Origin: JACJWR01 sp963842975
GTDB taxonomy: Bacteria; Actinomycetota; Actinomycetes; S36-B12; UBA10799
Length of the DNA: 64,000 nt
Assembly (NCBI GenBank): GCA_963842975.1
Contig: CAWJIH010000001.1
Coordinates: 62,001-126,000 of the forward strand
Direction of reading: 5' to 3'
Each line of letters opens with the position of its first letter. Within the stretch, counting starts at the first letter, position 1. Positions 15,928 through 24,722 of the stretch are shown piece after piece. The notes under the pieces were generated by a model that saw nothing but the letters and a program-made list of their open reading frames with translations, had not been told where the DNA came from and ran no database searches. The translations under genes and the position numbers were made by a program.

Positions 15928-16010
15928 GCTAGTCCAGCGCCAGCCGAGGCTTCACGTCGGCCAACGGCACCAGCTAGTCCAGCGCCAGCCGAGGCTTCAC
16001 GTCGGCCAAC
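15921..16010. repeat. 45-bp direct duplication joining tRNA 3' end and nusB 3' end
   Basis: Bases 15921-15965 and 15966-16010 are identical 45-mers beginning GGCACCAGCTAGTCCAGCGC. Each contains the last seven bases of the tRNA (GGCACCA) and the last codons of nusB with its stop. Only the copy from 15966 lies inside nusB. The other is a duplicate wedged between the two genes. Confidence 0.92.
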
Positions 16011-16399
16011 TGCCCGAGCAGGCCGTTGACGAACGGCGCCGACTCGTCGGTCGACAATTCGCTGACCATCGACACCGCCTCGGTGATTGCCACCGGCCCC
16101 GGCACCTCGCCCCACAAGATCTCCCAGGCCCCGATTCGCAACACGTTGCGATCCACCGTGGGCATACGGGCCAGCGTCCACCCCCGCGAATACGTCTCCA
16201 GGAGCTCGTCGATCCGCTCCTGGTGCGCGGTCACACCTTCCACCAGCGTGCGCACGTAGGCGTTCATCGGCGTTGATCCGACCTGCTCCTCGTGCACCAC
16301 GATCACGTCCATCGGCGACACCGAACGAATATCCGATTCGAACAGCACGTCTAGGGCCCGGCGCCGAGCCCTGCTGCGGGCTTTGCTGCGCTCACCCAT
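15974..16399 (-). CDS. nusB: Transcription antitermination factor NusB
   Basis: 141 residues. It binds boxA RNA with NusE/S10 in antitermination complexes. Typical segments are SRARRRALDVLFESDIR, RTLVEGV, the helix MPTVDRNVLRIGAWEIL and the C-terminal AVSMVSELSTDESAPFVNGLLGQLAD. ATG 16399 is the family start; no clear ribosome site is visible and the bases just upstream are a 30-bp repeat. Last gene of the aro-pepQ-efp-nusB series. Confidence 0.93.
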   Translation of the reverse strand: MGERSKARSRARRRALDVLFESDIRSVSPMDVIVVHEEQVGSTPMNAYVRTLVEGVTAHQERIDELLETYSRGWTLARMPTVDRNVLRIGAWEILWGEVPGPVAITEAVSMVSELSTDESAPFVNGLLGQLADVKPRLALD

Positions 16400-16410
16400 C
16401 AGCGTCGGTA

Positions 16411-16470
16411 TTTCGAAGTCGGCAGGCCCCCGCGGCCGCATTTCGAGGTCGGCAGGCCCCCGCGGCAGCG
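16411..16470. repeat. 30-bp tandem repeat between efp and nusB
   Basis: Two units of 30 bp (16411-16440 and 16441-16470), both containing CGGCAGGCCCCCGCGGC and beginning TTTCGA. They occupy the leader just upstream of nusB. Confidence 0.8.
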
Positions 16471-16537
16471 TTCCGTGACGCCGCCCGCGCCGCCCCCCGC
16501 GCCGGCGCTTCCGCAGCGATGCCAGCGCACCGGGATG

Positions 16538-17095
16538 CTAGGCACGGCCGAGGTACGACCCGTCGCGGGTGTCGACGCGGATCCGCTCGCCAGCGTTGAG
16601 GAACAGCGGCACTTGCACCTCGGCACCGGTCTCCAACCGGGCTGGCTTGGTGCCGCCGGTGGAGCGGTCGCCTTGCAGCCCCGGCTCGGTGTATTCGACT
16701 TGGAGTTCAACGTTGGCGGGTAGTTCGATGTACAGCGGCTCGCCTTCGTGCACGGCCACGATCGCCTCTTGATTCTCAAGCAGATACTTCGCCGCGTCCC
16801 CCACGACGGTTTCCGACACCGGCAACTGGTCGTAGCTCTGCACGTCCATGAATACCCAGTCGGTGCCGTCTTTGTAGAGGTAGCTCATGGTGCGCTTGTC
16901 CACAGTTGCCGTCTCGACCTTGACACCAGCGTTGAAGGTACGGTCCACCACTTTGCCGGAAAGCACGTTCTTCAGTTTGGTGCGCACGAACGCCCCACCC
17001 TTGCCCGGCTTGACGTGCTGGAACTCCACCACCGTCCACAACTGGCCGTCCAGGTTGAGTACCAGTCCGTTTTTCAGATCGTTCGTCGTGGCCAT
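16538..17095 (-). CDS. efp: Elongation factor P
   Basis: 185 residues, full length, with three beta-barrel domains. It relieves ribosome stalling at proline runs. The tip loop reads HVKPGKGGAFVRTKLKN, with the conserved lysine at position 32 in PGKGG. The C-terminal domain ends with IRVDTRDGSYLGRA. ATG 17095 has AAGGGTG upstream. Proline-rich products encoded here (PilN, PilV-like proteins) are plausible clients. Confidence 0.97.
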   Translation of the reverse strand: MATTNDLKNGLVLNLDGQLWTVVEFQHVKPGKGGAFVRTKLKNVLSGKVVDRTFNAGVKVETATVDKRTMSYLYKDGTDWVFMDVQSYDQLPVSETVVGDAAKYLLENQEAIVAVHEGEPLYIELPANVELQVEYTEPGLQGDRSTGGTKPARLETGAEVQVPLFLNAGERIRVDTRDGSYLGRA

Positions 17096-17156
17096 TGGTC
17101 ACCCTTCTCGCGTGCTGAGTTGATACGTCATTGCTGGATCCGTTGCGGGCGCAAGC

Positions 17157-17176
17157 AGCCCGGACCGAGCCGGGCT
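17157..17176 (-). terminator. Small hairpin after pepQ
   Basis: AGCCCGG and CCGGGCT form a 7-bp stem with a 6-base loop, 11 bases past the pepQ stop. There is no U-tract, so it is only a weak terminator or attenuator candidate between pepQ and efp. Confidence 0.35.
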
Positions 17177-17186
17177 ACCCGCAGGA

Positions 17187-18290
17187 TCATCCCACTCGTA
17201 CCAGGTCGCGCGGGAATTCGGTGAGCACCTCTAGCCCGCCGTCGCCGAGCACGCAGGTGTCTTCGATGCGCACCCCACCCTTGTCCGGCAGGTAGATTCC
17301 TGGCTCGATCGTGAACGGAACCGCCGCGTGAAGTTTACCTTTCGACGACGATCCCAACTGGGGCGGCTCGTGGATATCGAGCCCGATGCCATGGCCCACC
17401 CCATGGACGAAGAATTCGGCGTACTCGGCCGCGCTGATCACTTCACGGGCGGCGGCATCGACGTCTTTGGTTTTCACCCCTGGTGCGGCGGCATCTCTGG
17501 CCGCCTTGTTGGCGGCCGCCACCACCGCGTGGATTTCGGCTTGCCAGTCCTCCGGGTCAGCCCCGACGATCACGGTCCGGGTGCAATCCGAGTTATACCC
17601 CTCCACGGTGGCGCCGAAGTCGATGGTCAGCAGTTCCCCTGCTTCCACCGGCCGATCCGAAGGGGTGTGGTGCGGCTGGCCGCCGTTGGGGCCAGTGGCG
17701 ACGATCGATTGGAAGGCGCGGTCGGCGGAGCCGTGGTCGCCCATGATCGCCTCGAGGGTGCGCGCAATATGGATCTCGGACTGCCCGATCTTGATGGACT
17801 CCAGCAGTTCGGCCAGCGAGGCGACCGTGATTTCCCCGGCCTGGCGCATGGCGGCGAGTTCGTGAATGTCCTTGCGCAGGCGAAGCTGACGAACCGGCGA
17901 TTCGATCTCCTGAATTCTCATCCCGAACATGCCCGGGTGGCCGCTGATCACGCGGAAGTGGGCCAGCGTGAGCGTCGCCGGATCCACCCCCAAACTTCCG
18001 GCACCCTTCTCGCGCAGCCGCATCAGCAGCTGTTCGGTGAGTTCCCGGGTGATGATGAGTTCCACTTCGGGGCACTCTTCGGCGGCCTGTTTGGCGTAGC
18101 GGGGATCCGTGGCCAGGAGCGGCGGACCCGAGGTGATGGCCAGAACTGCGCCGTTGCTGCCGGTGAAGCCAGTGAGCCAACGCACGTCGGCCGGATCTGT
18201 GAGCAGCAGCGCATCGTAGCTCTTGGCTTTCATCTGTTCGGCCAGTGAGAGCCATCGGGAGCGCATGAGGTTGCGTTTGAGGTCAGTCAT
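17187..18290 (-). CDS. pepQ: M24-family Xaa-Pro aminopeptidase/dipeptidase
   Basis: 367 residues. A creatinase-type N-terminal domain (RWLTGFTGSNGAVLAI) is followed by the pita-bread catalytic domain. All five metal ligands are visible: D in LTIDFGA, D in YNSDCTRT, H in HGVGHGIGLDIHE, E in FTIEPGIYL and E in VRIEDT. It cleaves peptides at proline. ATG 18290 lies inside the aroQ 3' end (8-base overlap), so the pair is coupled. Confidence 0.92.
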   Translation of the reverse strand: MTDLKRNLMRSRWLSLAEQMKAKSYDALLLTDPADVRWLTGFTGSNGAVLAITSGPPLLATDPRYAKQAAEECPEVELIITRELTEQLLMRLREKGAGSLGVDPATLTLAHFRVISGHPGMFGMRIQEIESPVRQLRLRKDIHELAAMRQAGEITVASLAELLESIKIGQSEIHIARTLEAIMGDHGSADRAFQSIVATGPNGGQPHHTPSDRPVEAGELLTIDFGATVEGYNSDCTRTVIVGADPEDWQAEIHAVVAAANKAARDAAAPGVKTKDVDAAAREVISAAEYAEFFVHGVGHGIGLDIHEPPQLGSSSKGKLHAAVPFTIEPGIYLPDKGGVRIEDTCVLGDGGLEVLTEFPRDLVRVG

Positions 18291-18768
18291 GTGTGAGTCC
18301 TTGAACGGCGCGAAGTGCGAGTAGGTACGAGTCGGCACCGAACCCCGCGATGGTCCCCGATGCGACTCCGGAAATCACCGACGTGTGCCGGAATTCCTCC
18401 CGAGTGGCTGGGTTGGTGAGGTGTACCTCGATCAGCGGTGCGGTGCACTGGGCGGCTGCATCCCGCAGCGCGTAGGAGTAGTGGGTGAACGCAGCTGGAT
18501 TCAACACCACCGGCGTACCCGAGTCCGCGGCCTCGTGTAGCCAACCGATGAGTTCGGCTTCGCTGTCGGTCTGGCGCACGTCGACGTCGAACCCCAGTTC
18601 GGCGGCCAGCGTTGCGCAGGCGACAGCAATGTCGGCCAACGTCATCGAACCGTAGACATCCGGTTCCCGACTGCCGAGTCGGCCCAGGTTCGGTCCGTTG
18701 AGCACGAAGACCGGACGTGGGGAGGTCGCCCCAGTAGGCGAGTCCACCTCGCCAAACCCACTAGACAT
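18283..18768 (-). CDS. aroQ: Type II 3-dehydroquinate dehydratase
   Basis: 161 residues; third step of the shikimate pathway. Motifs are VLNGPNLGRLGSREPDVYG (catalytic Arg and Tyr), LNPAAFTHYSYALRDA (catalytic Asn) and IEVHLTNPATREEFRH (catalytic His). The start at ATG 18768 overlaps the aroB stop by eight bases. The N-terminus carries about 18 extra residues before the family start. Confidence 0.95.
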   Translation of the reverse strand: MSSGFGEVDSPTGATSPRPVFVLNGPNLGRLGSREPDVYGSMTLADIAVACATLAAELGFDVDVRQTDSEAELIGWLHEAADSGTPVVLNPAAFTHYSYALRDAAAQCTAPLIEVHLTNPATREEFRHTSVISGVASGTIAGFGADSYLLALRAVQGLTHD

Positions 18769-19906
18769 CGCTGACCTCCGCGTAGGCGGCCACCAAAAGG
18801 GTCGGATCCGGCCCGTCGAGCAGCGCCGGCCGAGCGAGGCCATCGAGCACAATGAATCGCAGCCGAGACCCGCGTGCCTTCTTGTCCAGTTTCATGGCTT
18901 CGTACAACTGCGGCCACCTGCCACCGGCGTAGGACGTCGGCAGGCCGACGCTGGTGAGCACGTCGCGGTGCAGGTCCACCACGTCATCATCGAGCCGACC
19001 GGCCAGTCGAGCCAGTTCGGCAACGAACACCATCCCCACGCTGACCGCGGCACCGTGCCGCCATCGGTAGCGCTCGACGCGTTCCACTGCGTGTCCGAAC
19101 GTATGCCCGTAGTTGAGCACCTCCCGGCTCACCTTGCGGCTGCCAAGTCCGGCGACGTCCTCGGTGAGGTCGGCGGCCACCACGTCGGCCTTCACCGCCA
19201 CACTGCGGGTCACAAGCTCGGCGGTGTGCGGACCGGTCGGCACCCGCGCGCCGGAAGGATCTGCGCTGACCAGATCCAGAATCGTGGGGTCCGCGATCAG
19301 TCCGCATTTGATGACTTCGGCCAAACCCGCCACATAGTCGTTGGCAGGCATGGTTTCCAGCGTGGCGAGGTCGCAGATCACCGCGCTGGGCGAGTGGAAA
19401 CTTCCCACGAGGTTCTTGCCGGCGTCGGTGTTGATGCCGGTCTTGCCACCCACCGCCGCATCGACCATGGCCAGCAGCGTGGTGGGGACCTGGATCACCG
19501 GTACCCCGCGCAGCCAGGTGGCCGCGACGAAGCCGGCCAGATCGGTGGCCGCACCACCGCCAAGACCGAGCACTGCGTCGGTGCGGGTGAACCCGGACTG
19601 GCCCAAAGCCGTCCAGCAGAATGCTGCGACGTCGGCGGTTTTGGCGTCTTCGCCGTCGGGGACTTCGATCAGGATCGGGGTGACGCCGGAATCGGAGAGC
19701 GCGGACTGAAGTGCCTCGGCGGTGACGCGCAACGTGGGCTGGTGGATCACTGCGATCCGGGCGGCATCAGCCGGTACCGCGGCCAGGATCTCGTCGAGCA
19801 GCCCATAGCCGATCACAACGTCGTAGGGAGTCTCCACAGCCACGCTGATGCGGCTGGTGTCAGCGGTGGCCACCGGCGGCCTCACCTTCTCACTCGAATA
19901 GCTCAT
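18761..19906 (-). CDS. aroB: 3-dehydroquinate synthase
   Basis: 381 residues; second step of the shikimate pathway, NAD- and metal-dependent. Motifs are VLGLGGGAATDLAGFVAATWLRG, TTLLAMVDAAVGGKTGIN and the metal ligands within AEVIKCGLIAD, HTFGHAVE and RHGAAVSVGM. ATG 19906 has GAGG about 7 bases upstream and overlaps the aroK end by 17 bases. The open frame upstream of 19906 is repeat-derived and not coding. Confidence 0.95.
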   Translation of the reverse strand: MSYSSEKVRPPVATADTSRISVAVETPYDVVIGYGLLDEILAAVPADAARIAVIHQPTLRVTAEALQSALSDSGVTPILIEVPDGEDAKTADVAAFCWTALGQSGFTRTDAVLGLGGGAATDLAGFVAATWLRGVPVIQVPTTLLAMVDAAVGGKTGINTDAGKNLVGSFHSPSAVICDLATLETMPANDYVAGLAEVIKCGLIADPTILDLVSADPSGARVPTGPHTAELVTRSVAVKADVVAADLTEDVAGLGSRKVSREVLNYGHTFGHAVERVERYRWRHGAAVSVGMVFVAELARLAGRLDDDVVDLHRDVLTSVGLPTSYAGGRWPQLYEAMKLDKKARGSRLRFIVLDGLARPALLDGPDPTLLVAAYAEVSDV

Positions 19907-20561
19907 GTGGTGCCTCGAATCGTTGCACCGGGCGTGGCCGTTGCACGGGCGTGGTCGTTGCACCGGGCGTGGCCGTTGCACCGGGCGTGGCCAGCCAGGA
20001 CCGAATCTCCTCGGTGATGTCATCCAGGTCGCGATGATCCGTGTCGACCACCAGCGTGCTCACTTCTTCATACCAGGGCGCCCGAGCTTTGAGTTGCGCG
20101 GCGAACTGGGCGCGAATGTTGCCAAGCGCCACTGGCCGGATCGCGTTCAGGCCGATCCGTGACGCCGCGTTCGGGGCGGTGACGCGTAGCCACACCACCG
20201 GGTGCTCGCGCAGCATTGCCCGCACCCCAGCATCGGCCACGGCTCCCCCGCCGACTGCCACGACCCTCACCTCCTGCACAGCGCCCACCGCTGCCCCACC
20301 GGCCTCCGCTGGCGCCGCAGCCCCCACATCCGCCCCTGCCAGCGCAGTGCGCACCGCCTCGCGCTCCAACTCCCGAAAGGCCTGCTCACCCTGCTCGGTG
20401 ATCACCTCTGCGGCCGAATCCGCACCCGCAGCGAGCGCCACGAGTTCATCAGTGTCGACGAACTCCCCGCCCACGACACCGGCAAGCCGGCGGCCCACCG
20501 TCGTCTTGCCGGCACCCGGGGCGCCGACGAGCACCACGGTCCGGTCTGCATCGTGTCTCAC
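19890..20561 (-). CDS. aroK: Shikimate kinase with repeat-derived tail
   Basis: 223 residues against the usual 165-180. Walker A is GAPGAGKTT, then VDTDELV, FRELEREAV, the GGGAV motif and the lid with RPVALGN. Two additions stand out: an Ala/Gly-rich insertion at about 75-95 and a C-terminal tail TPGATATPGATTTPVQRPRP encoded by an 18-bp tandem repeat. It starts at GTG 20561, overlapping the aroC stop as GTGA. The tail is probably dispensable. Confidence 0.92.
   Translation of the reverse strand: MRHDADRTVVLVGAPGAGKTTVGRRLAGVVGGEFVDTDELVALAAGADSAAEVITEQGEQAFRELEREAVRTALAGADVGAAAPAEAGGAAVGAVQEVRVVAVGGGAVADAGVRAMLREHPVVWLRVTAPNAASRIGLNAIRPVALGNIRAQFAAQLKARAPWYEEVSTLVVDTDHRDLDDITEEIRSWLATPGATATPGATTTPVQRPRPVQRFEAPHELFE
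19920..19990. repeat. 18-bp tandem repeat in the aroK 3' end
   Basis: Four units of CGTTGCACCGGGCGTGGC, one of them shortened to 17 bp (CGTTGCACGGGCGTGGT). The missing base changes the reading frame inside the array: on the coding strand the encoded unit switches from ATPGAT to PVQRPR. Confidence 0.85.
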
Positions 20562-21736
20562 CGGTGGGCGAGATTCTCAAGGTAGGAGGCGAGGTTCCGC
20601 CGAGTTTCGGGCACCGAGTCGCCACCGAACTTCTCCAACACCGCGTCGGCCAGCACCAGTGCCACCATGGCCTCGGCGATGACTCCGGCGGCCGGCACCG
20701 CGCAGGCATCCGAGCGTTGGTTGTGGGCGGTGGCGGCTTCCCCGGTGGCGGTGTCGATGGTGCGCAGCGCCCGCGGCACCGTGGAGATCGGCTTCATTGC
20801 GGCACGCACACGCAGCGGTTCGCCGTTGCTCATGCCCCCTTCGGTGCCACCGGATCGATCCGAACTGCGACCGATGCCGCCGTTGAGGTTCACGATCTCG
20901 TCCTGGGCTGCCGATCCGCGCACCCCGGCAAGGTCGAAGCCGTCGCCAACTTCGACGCCTTTGATCGCCTGAATTCCCATCAACGCGCCTGCGAGCCGGG
21001 CATCCAGGCGTCGATCCCAATGCACGTGCGATCCCAGGCCGGGCGGCAAGTTGTAGACCATCACCTCGACAACACCCCCAAGGGTGTCGCCCTCGGCCTT
21101 TGCCGCGTCGACCTCGGCCACCATCGCCTCGGAGGTGGCCTCATCCGCACACCTCACCGGGCTGGCATCGATCGAGTCCAACTGCCAGGGCGCTGGCCGA
21201 ACCCCGTCCGGCAGCGCCACGGTGCCGATCTGCACCACGTGGCTGAGCACCACGGCGTCGCACACCTGCTCCAGGAACGCCTTCGCCACCGCCCCGAGCG
21301 CAACCCTGGCCGCAGTCTCGCGGGCGCTGGCGCGCTCAAGCACTGGCCGCGCCTCGTCGAATCCGTACTTCTGCATGCCCGCGAGGTCCGCATGGCCGGG
21401 GCGGGGACGGGTCAGCGGGGCTGAGCGGGCTTTGCCAGCCAAGGCCTCAAGCGGAACCGGATCCGGATTCATCACCTCGGTCCACTTGGGCCACTCACTG
21501 TTGGCGATCTCCACCGCAATCGGCCCGCCCATGGAGAGCCCGTGGCGAACCCCACCCAAGATGCGCAGGTCGTCGGCTTCGAACTTCTGCCGTGCCCCGC
21601 GGCCGTATCCGAGGCGTCGGCGGGCCAACTGTGCGGCGATGGATGTGGTGGTCACCTCGACACCCGCAGGCATCCCCTCGAGGATGGCCACGAGGGCAGG
21701 ACCGTGCGACTCCCCTGCAGTCAACCAGCGCAACAT
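20558..21736 (-). CDS. aroC: Chorismate synthase
   Basis: About 392 residues; last step of the shikimate pathway, FMN-dependent. Signatures are MLRWLTAGESHGPAL at the N-terminus, RPGHADLAGMQKYGFDEARPVLERASARETA and RSDACAVPAAGVIAEAM near the end. ATG 21736 gives the family N-terminus; the frame is open to GTG 21766 and no upstream ribosome site decides. The gene follows pilO by about 50 bases on the same strand, so it may be read from the pil promoter. Confidence 0.95.
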   Translation of the reverse strand: MLRWLTAGESHGPALVAILEGMPAGVEVTTTSIAAQLARRRLGYGRGARQKFEADDLRILGGVRHGLSMGGPIAVEIANSEWPKWTEVMNPDPVPLEALAGKARSAPLTRPRPGHADLAGMQKYGFDEARPVLERASARETAARVALGAVAKAFLEQVCDAVVLSHVVQIGTVALPDGVRPAPWQLDSIDASPVRCADEATSEAMVAEVDAAKAEGDTLGGVVEVMVYNLPPGLGSHVHWDRRLDARLAGALMGIQAIKGVEVGDGFDLAGVRGSAAQDEIVNLNGGIGRSSDRSGGTEGGMSNGEPLRVRAAMKPISTVPRALRTIDTATGEAATAHNQRSDACAVPAAGVIAEAMVALVLADAVLEKFGGDSVPETRRNLASYLENLAHR

Positions 21737-21788
21737 GGCCTCCATGGTGGCAGAACCGGCCGACACGCGCAGTCGCGGGCGCTGATGA

Positions 21789-22529
21789 TCACGGAGCTGA
21801 CGTGCCCTGATCGGCGTCCTGGGGCTCTTCCTCCGCTGCTGCAGCGGCCTGCTCTTCGGCTGTGGGGGGCCGAATGTAGATCCGTCCGGTCAACTGCAAT
21901 GTCACCAGGCCGGCATCCGCGTTGGTGATGTTCGCGCTGGTGATGAGGAACGCCCGATCCAGATTCTCCAGCGAATTCAGGTAGTTGATCACCTGACCGA
22001 AGGGGGCGGCGTCCAGACTCATCGACACTGTGGAGTAGCTCAGGGCGGGCCCTGCGGGTGCAGCTGGGGCTGCCGCCGCGGCGTCGCCGGCCGCAGCATC
22101 TTCACCCTCGGCCGCGGGCGCACCATCGGCGTCCGTCGCCCCGGCCGGTGGCGCGGTGAGCGCCTCCGGCAAGGTCACTGCTGCCGGTGGGTCGACCGTG
22201 AAGTCCAGAACCCGCATCTGGGCGGCCTGGTTGGCCGTCTCGATCTGCCGAATCAAGTCGGCAACCTCAGCATCGTTGGGCAGCAGCTCGTACAACTCCC
22301 GCAGCCGAGCCTCCAAGGCTGGGAGCTCCTCCTTCTGCTTGGTGAGCGCAGCCTCCCGCGCCCGCAGGGTCTGGGTCTGCATCTGCGCCGTCTCGGTCTC
22401 CGCAGTCAACGTCGACACATTCGACAACTGCGGCGACACCAGGAGAAACCAGCCGAGCAGCAGAATCAGAAAGATTCCGAAGATGGCGACGATCAGCCAC
22501 GCCTTTGGTTTTGCGAGGGCGTCTTTCAT
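21789..22529 (-). CDS. pilO: Type IV pilus inner-membrane protein PilO
   Basis: 246 residues. A short cytoplasmic start and one membrane helix (about 11-32) are followed by a coiled coil (about 37-85, TAETETAQMQTQTLRAREAAL) and the PilO-type fold (YELLPNDAEVADLIRQIETA ... FGQVINYLNSLENLDRAFLI). An Ala-rich linker (about 125-165) splits the domain. It pairs with PilN in the alignment complex. Its start overlaps the pilN stop (ATGA). Confidence 0.85.
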   Translation of the reverse strand: MKDALAKPKAWLIVAIFGIFLILLLGWFLLVSPQLSNVSTLTAETETAQMQTQTLRAREAALTKQKEELPALEARLRELYELLPNDAEVADLIRQIETANQAAQMRVLDFTVDPPAAVTLPEALTAPPAGATDADGAPAAEGEDAAAGDAAAAAPAAPAGPALSYSTVSMSLDAAPFGQVINYLNSLENLDRAFLITSANITNADAGLVTLQLTGRIYIRPPTAEEQAAAAAEEEPQDADQGTSAP

Positions 22530-23539
22530 TGCTGATTCCCCCTCGTGGCAGCTAGCTCCTCAGCTGCAAAGCGGTTGCTCAGCGCGTCTTCGCCAATGTC
22601 GCCGCTCACGGCAAATGCATACTGCGGCTGATTCACACACGGCGATCCGTCAGCGCCTATGTCGGTGAACGACTGACTGCTCAGCCACACGTTGTTCAGT
22701 TCGGGCAAGACCGATAGTGAGTCGAGCAATGGGGCGCCGCCAGCGAACTGGCAGACGGTGCCGTTCAGCGCCAAGTCACCGAGGTCCACCGGACCCTCCG
22801 CAACACCTTCGAGCGCCACCGATGGCTCCACCAGCGTCCACGACATCGTCTCCAGCACGGTGCCCTGCGGCAGTGCCGAGGCGGTGTCGGAACTCAACTG
22901 CGAGAACAGCACCTCATTGGACAGTGCAATCGCCAGCCCAGCGCTCACTTCGGTGACGAGGTTGGTGATTCGAGGCACATCGGCGAGGGCATTGACCGCT
23001 TGTTGCGCGGCGGCCTGCTCGGCCTGGGCGGAGTTGCGCGCGCTGGTGGCCACGCCGACTTGCAGCGACGCAAGCAGGAACCCGACGAGTACTACGGCCA
23101 TGGCCACCACGAGCGCCAGCACCGTGCGTCGCCGGGCGCTGGCCAGGGCAATCTTGTCGCGGTAGCGACGCGGTAGGAGGTCTGCGCGCACCGGTTGGGC
23201 GGTGGTGACCATGCCCTTGACCGATTCGGTCTGCGCGGCGGGCTGATCTTGATTCTGCTCCCCGGGACCCCCGGGTCCGGGCGGCGTACCGGGACCTGGG
23301 CCTGGGGGTGATCCAGGGCCAGGAGGCGCAGCGGGCCCACCAGGGCCAGGAGGGGATCGCCTGGCCCGGCGCCGGGGGGTGCCCCGGTGTTGGGCGGGGA
23401 ACCCGGGCCAGGAGGCAGGCCGTACGGGGCCAGGCCCGCCAGGCCCGCCGGGCCCGCCGGGACCAGGTCCACCAGGTCCACCTGGACCAGGGCCCGGTCC
23501 AGGAGCGGATGCGGGCACGGGAGATCCGAACGTGCTCAT
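22526..23539 (-). CDS. pilN: Type IV pilus protein PilN with long Pro/Gly-rich N-terminus
   Basis: 337 residues. The first ~115 are almost only Pro and Gly with an Arg-rich patch, a strong candidate for EF-P-dependent translation. The segment RADLLPRRYRDK is the PilN motif that binds PilM. A membrane helix (about 136-160) is followed by a coiled coil and the periplasmic-type fold. It overlaps pilM and pilO by four bases on each side. Confidence 0.85.
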   Translation of the reverse strand: MSTFGSPVPASAPGPGPGPGGPGGPGPGGPGGPGGPGPVRPASWPGFPAQHRGTPRRRARRSPPGPGGPAAPPGPGSPPGPGPGTPPGPGGPGEQNQDQPAAQTESVKGMVTTAQPVRADLLPRRYRDKIALASARRRTVLALVVAMAVVLVGFLLASLQVGVATSARNSAQAEQAAAQQAVNALADVPRITNLVTEVSAGLAIALSNEVLFSQLSSDTASALPQGTVLETMSWTLVEPSVALEGVAEGPVDLGDLALNGTVCQFAGGAPLLDSLSVLPELNNVWLSSQSFTDIGADGSPCVNQPQYAFAVSGDIGEDALSNRFAAEELAATRGNQQ

Positions 23540-24615
23540 AGCGCCGCTCCCATCGCCAGGCCCACCGCAATCGCCATGTGGGTACCCACCGCACGCACCG
23601 CATTGTCTGAGGCGCCGGTGGGGTCCCGCGGCAGTGAGAGCCAGGCCGCGTCGTGTGCCACTGGAAGGTTGGCACCGCTGCTGATCGCGTAGTCCAACCC
23701 CGACATCTGCGAACCGGAACCGACCAGCAGCACTCGCTGCAGCGGAGTGGCGTTATCCCCGGACTGGTAGAAGCCCACCGTGGTGAGGATTTCTTCCACC
23801 AACGGTTCGATGGAGCCGCCTGCCACAGTGGCGGCGCCGAGCGGCAAGTCACGCACGAGTTCTGGCCGACGGTTGAGGTGGATCACCACCTGAGTGGACT
23901 GTTGCTGAATGTTCACCACCGCTTCGGCAACAAGGTAGCCCGGCGGGATCGGCGGCACGATGGCACGAACCAGCGCGAAGGCGTCTACGTCGATGGTTTC
24001 CACAGTTAGGTCCGCTGACTGCACGGCTTCGACGAATTCGGTGAGGTAGTCGGTGGGGGCGCCGGTGAGGATCCCCTTGTACACCGGGTTGCCGTCTGAG
24101 TCGAGGTCCGTGCCAGAGACGATGAAGTCCATTTCGGCCTCATTGACGTCGAACGGCACAGTTTCAGCCACATACAGCGAAAGCGCCGACTTGATGTCCT
24201 TGGCTGGCATCACCGGGATGGTGGCGGTGCGGACCACCACCCGCTGGCCACCCACGCCGAGAATCACCTTCTTGCCTTTGATCTTGAAAGTGGACCACAG
24301 TGTTCGCAGCGCGGCGGTGAGTGCCGCTGGGTCGGCGACCCCGGCCGCGGTGACCACTCCTGGCAAGATTTGCGTTTCCCCGAGCGCCACCACGGTGGTC
24401 GAGTTCTTGTCGAACCTCAACTGCGCGGCCCGGACGGTATTGGCGTTGACATCGAGTCCGATGGCGGTCTTCGCCACATCGACCTCCTCGTCGCGGATCC
24501 GAGTGTGGACGCCGTTTGGTCCAACTGCTCCGGATGTCGTGCTGATCGTGATGGTGTTGTCTTCGAACATATCGTCGCCGGTGGGCCAAGACTTGACCAC
24601 TGCAACAGTTTTCAC
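23536..24615 (-). CDS. pilM: Type IV pilus actin-like ATPase PilM
   Basis: 359 residues with the actin/FtsA fold: phosphate-1 motif TAIGLDVNANTVRAAQL, phosphate-2 region VVNIQQQSTQVVI and adenosine motif VLLVGSGSQMSGL. It would sit on the cytoplasmic face and hold PilN. The GTG at 24615 is used; ATG 24570 is an alternative and neither has a strong ribosome site. First gene of the pilMNO series. pilB, pilC and pilT are not in the window. Confidence 0.87.
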   Translation of the reverse strand: MKTVAVVKSWPTGDDMFEDNTITISTTSGAVGPNGVHTRIRDEEVDVAKTAIGLDVNANTVRAAQLRFDKNSTTVVALGETQILPGVVTAAGVADPAALTAALRTLWSTFKIKGKKVILGVGGQRVVVRTATIPVMPAKDIKSALSLYVAETVPFDVNEAEMDFIVSGTDLDSDGNPVYKGILTGAPTDYLTEFVEAVQSADLTVETIDVDAFALVRAIVPPIPPGYLVAEAVVNIQQQSTQVVIHLNRRPELVRDLPLGAATVAGGSIEPLVEEILTTVGFYQSGDNATPLQRVLLVGSGSQMSGLDYAISSGANLPVAHDAAWLSLPRDPTGASDNAVRAVGTHMAIAVGLAMGAAL

Positions 24616-24722
24616 GTTAGCGGATCACCATGATCGATCCGGAGCCGTACCGGGTCTCCGGGTCGCGTTGACCTGTGCACGACGCCGCCGAGCGATTCGG
24701 CCAGACCGTCTAGGCTGGCACA

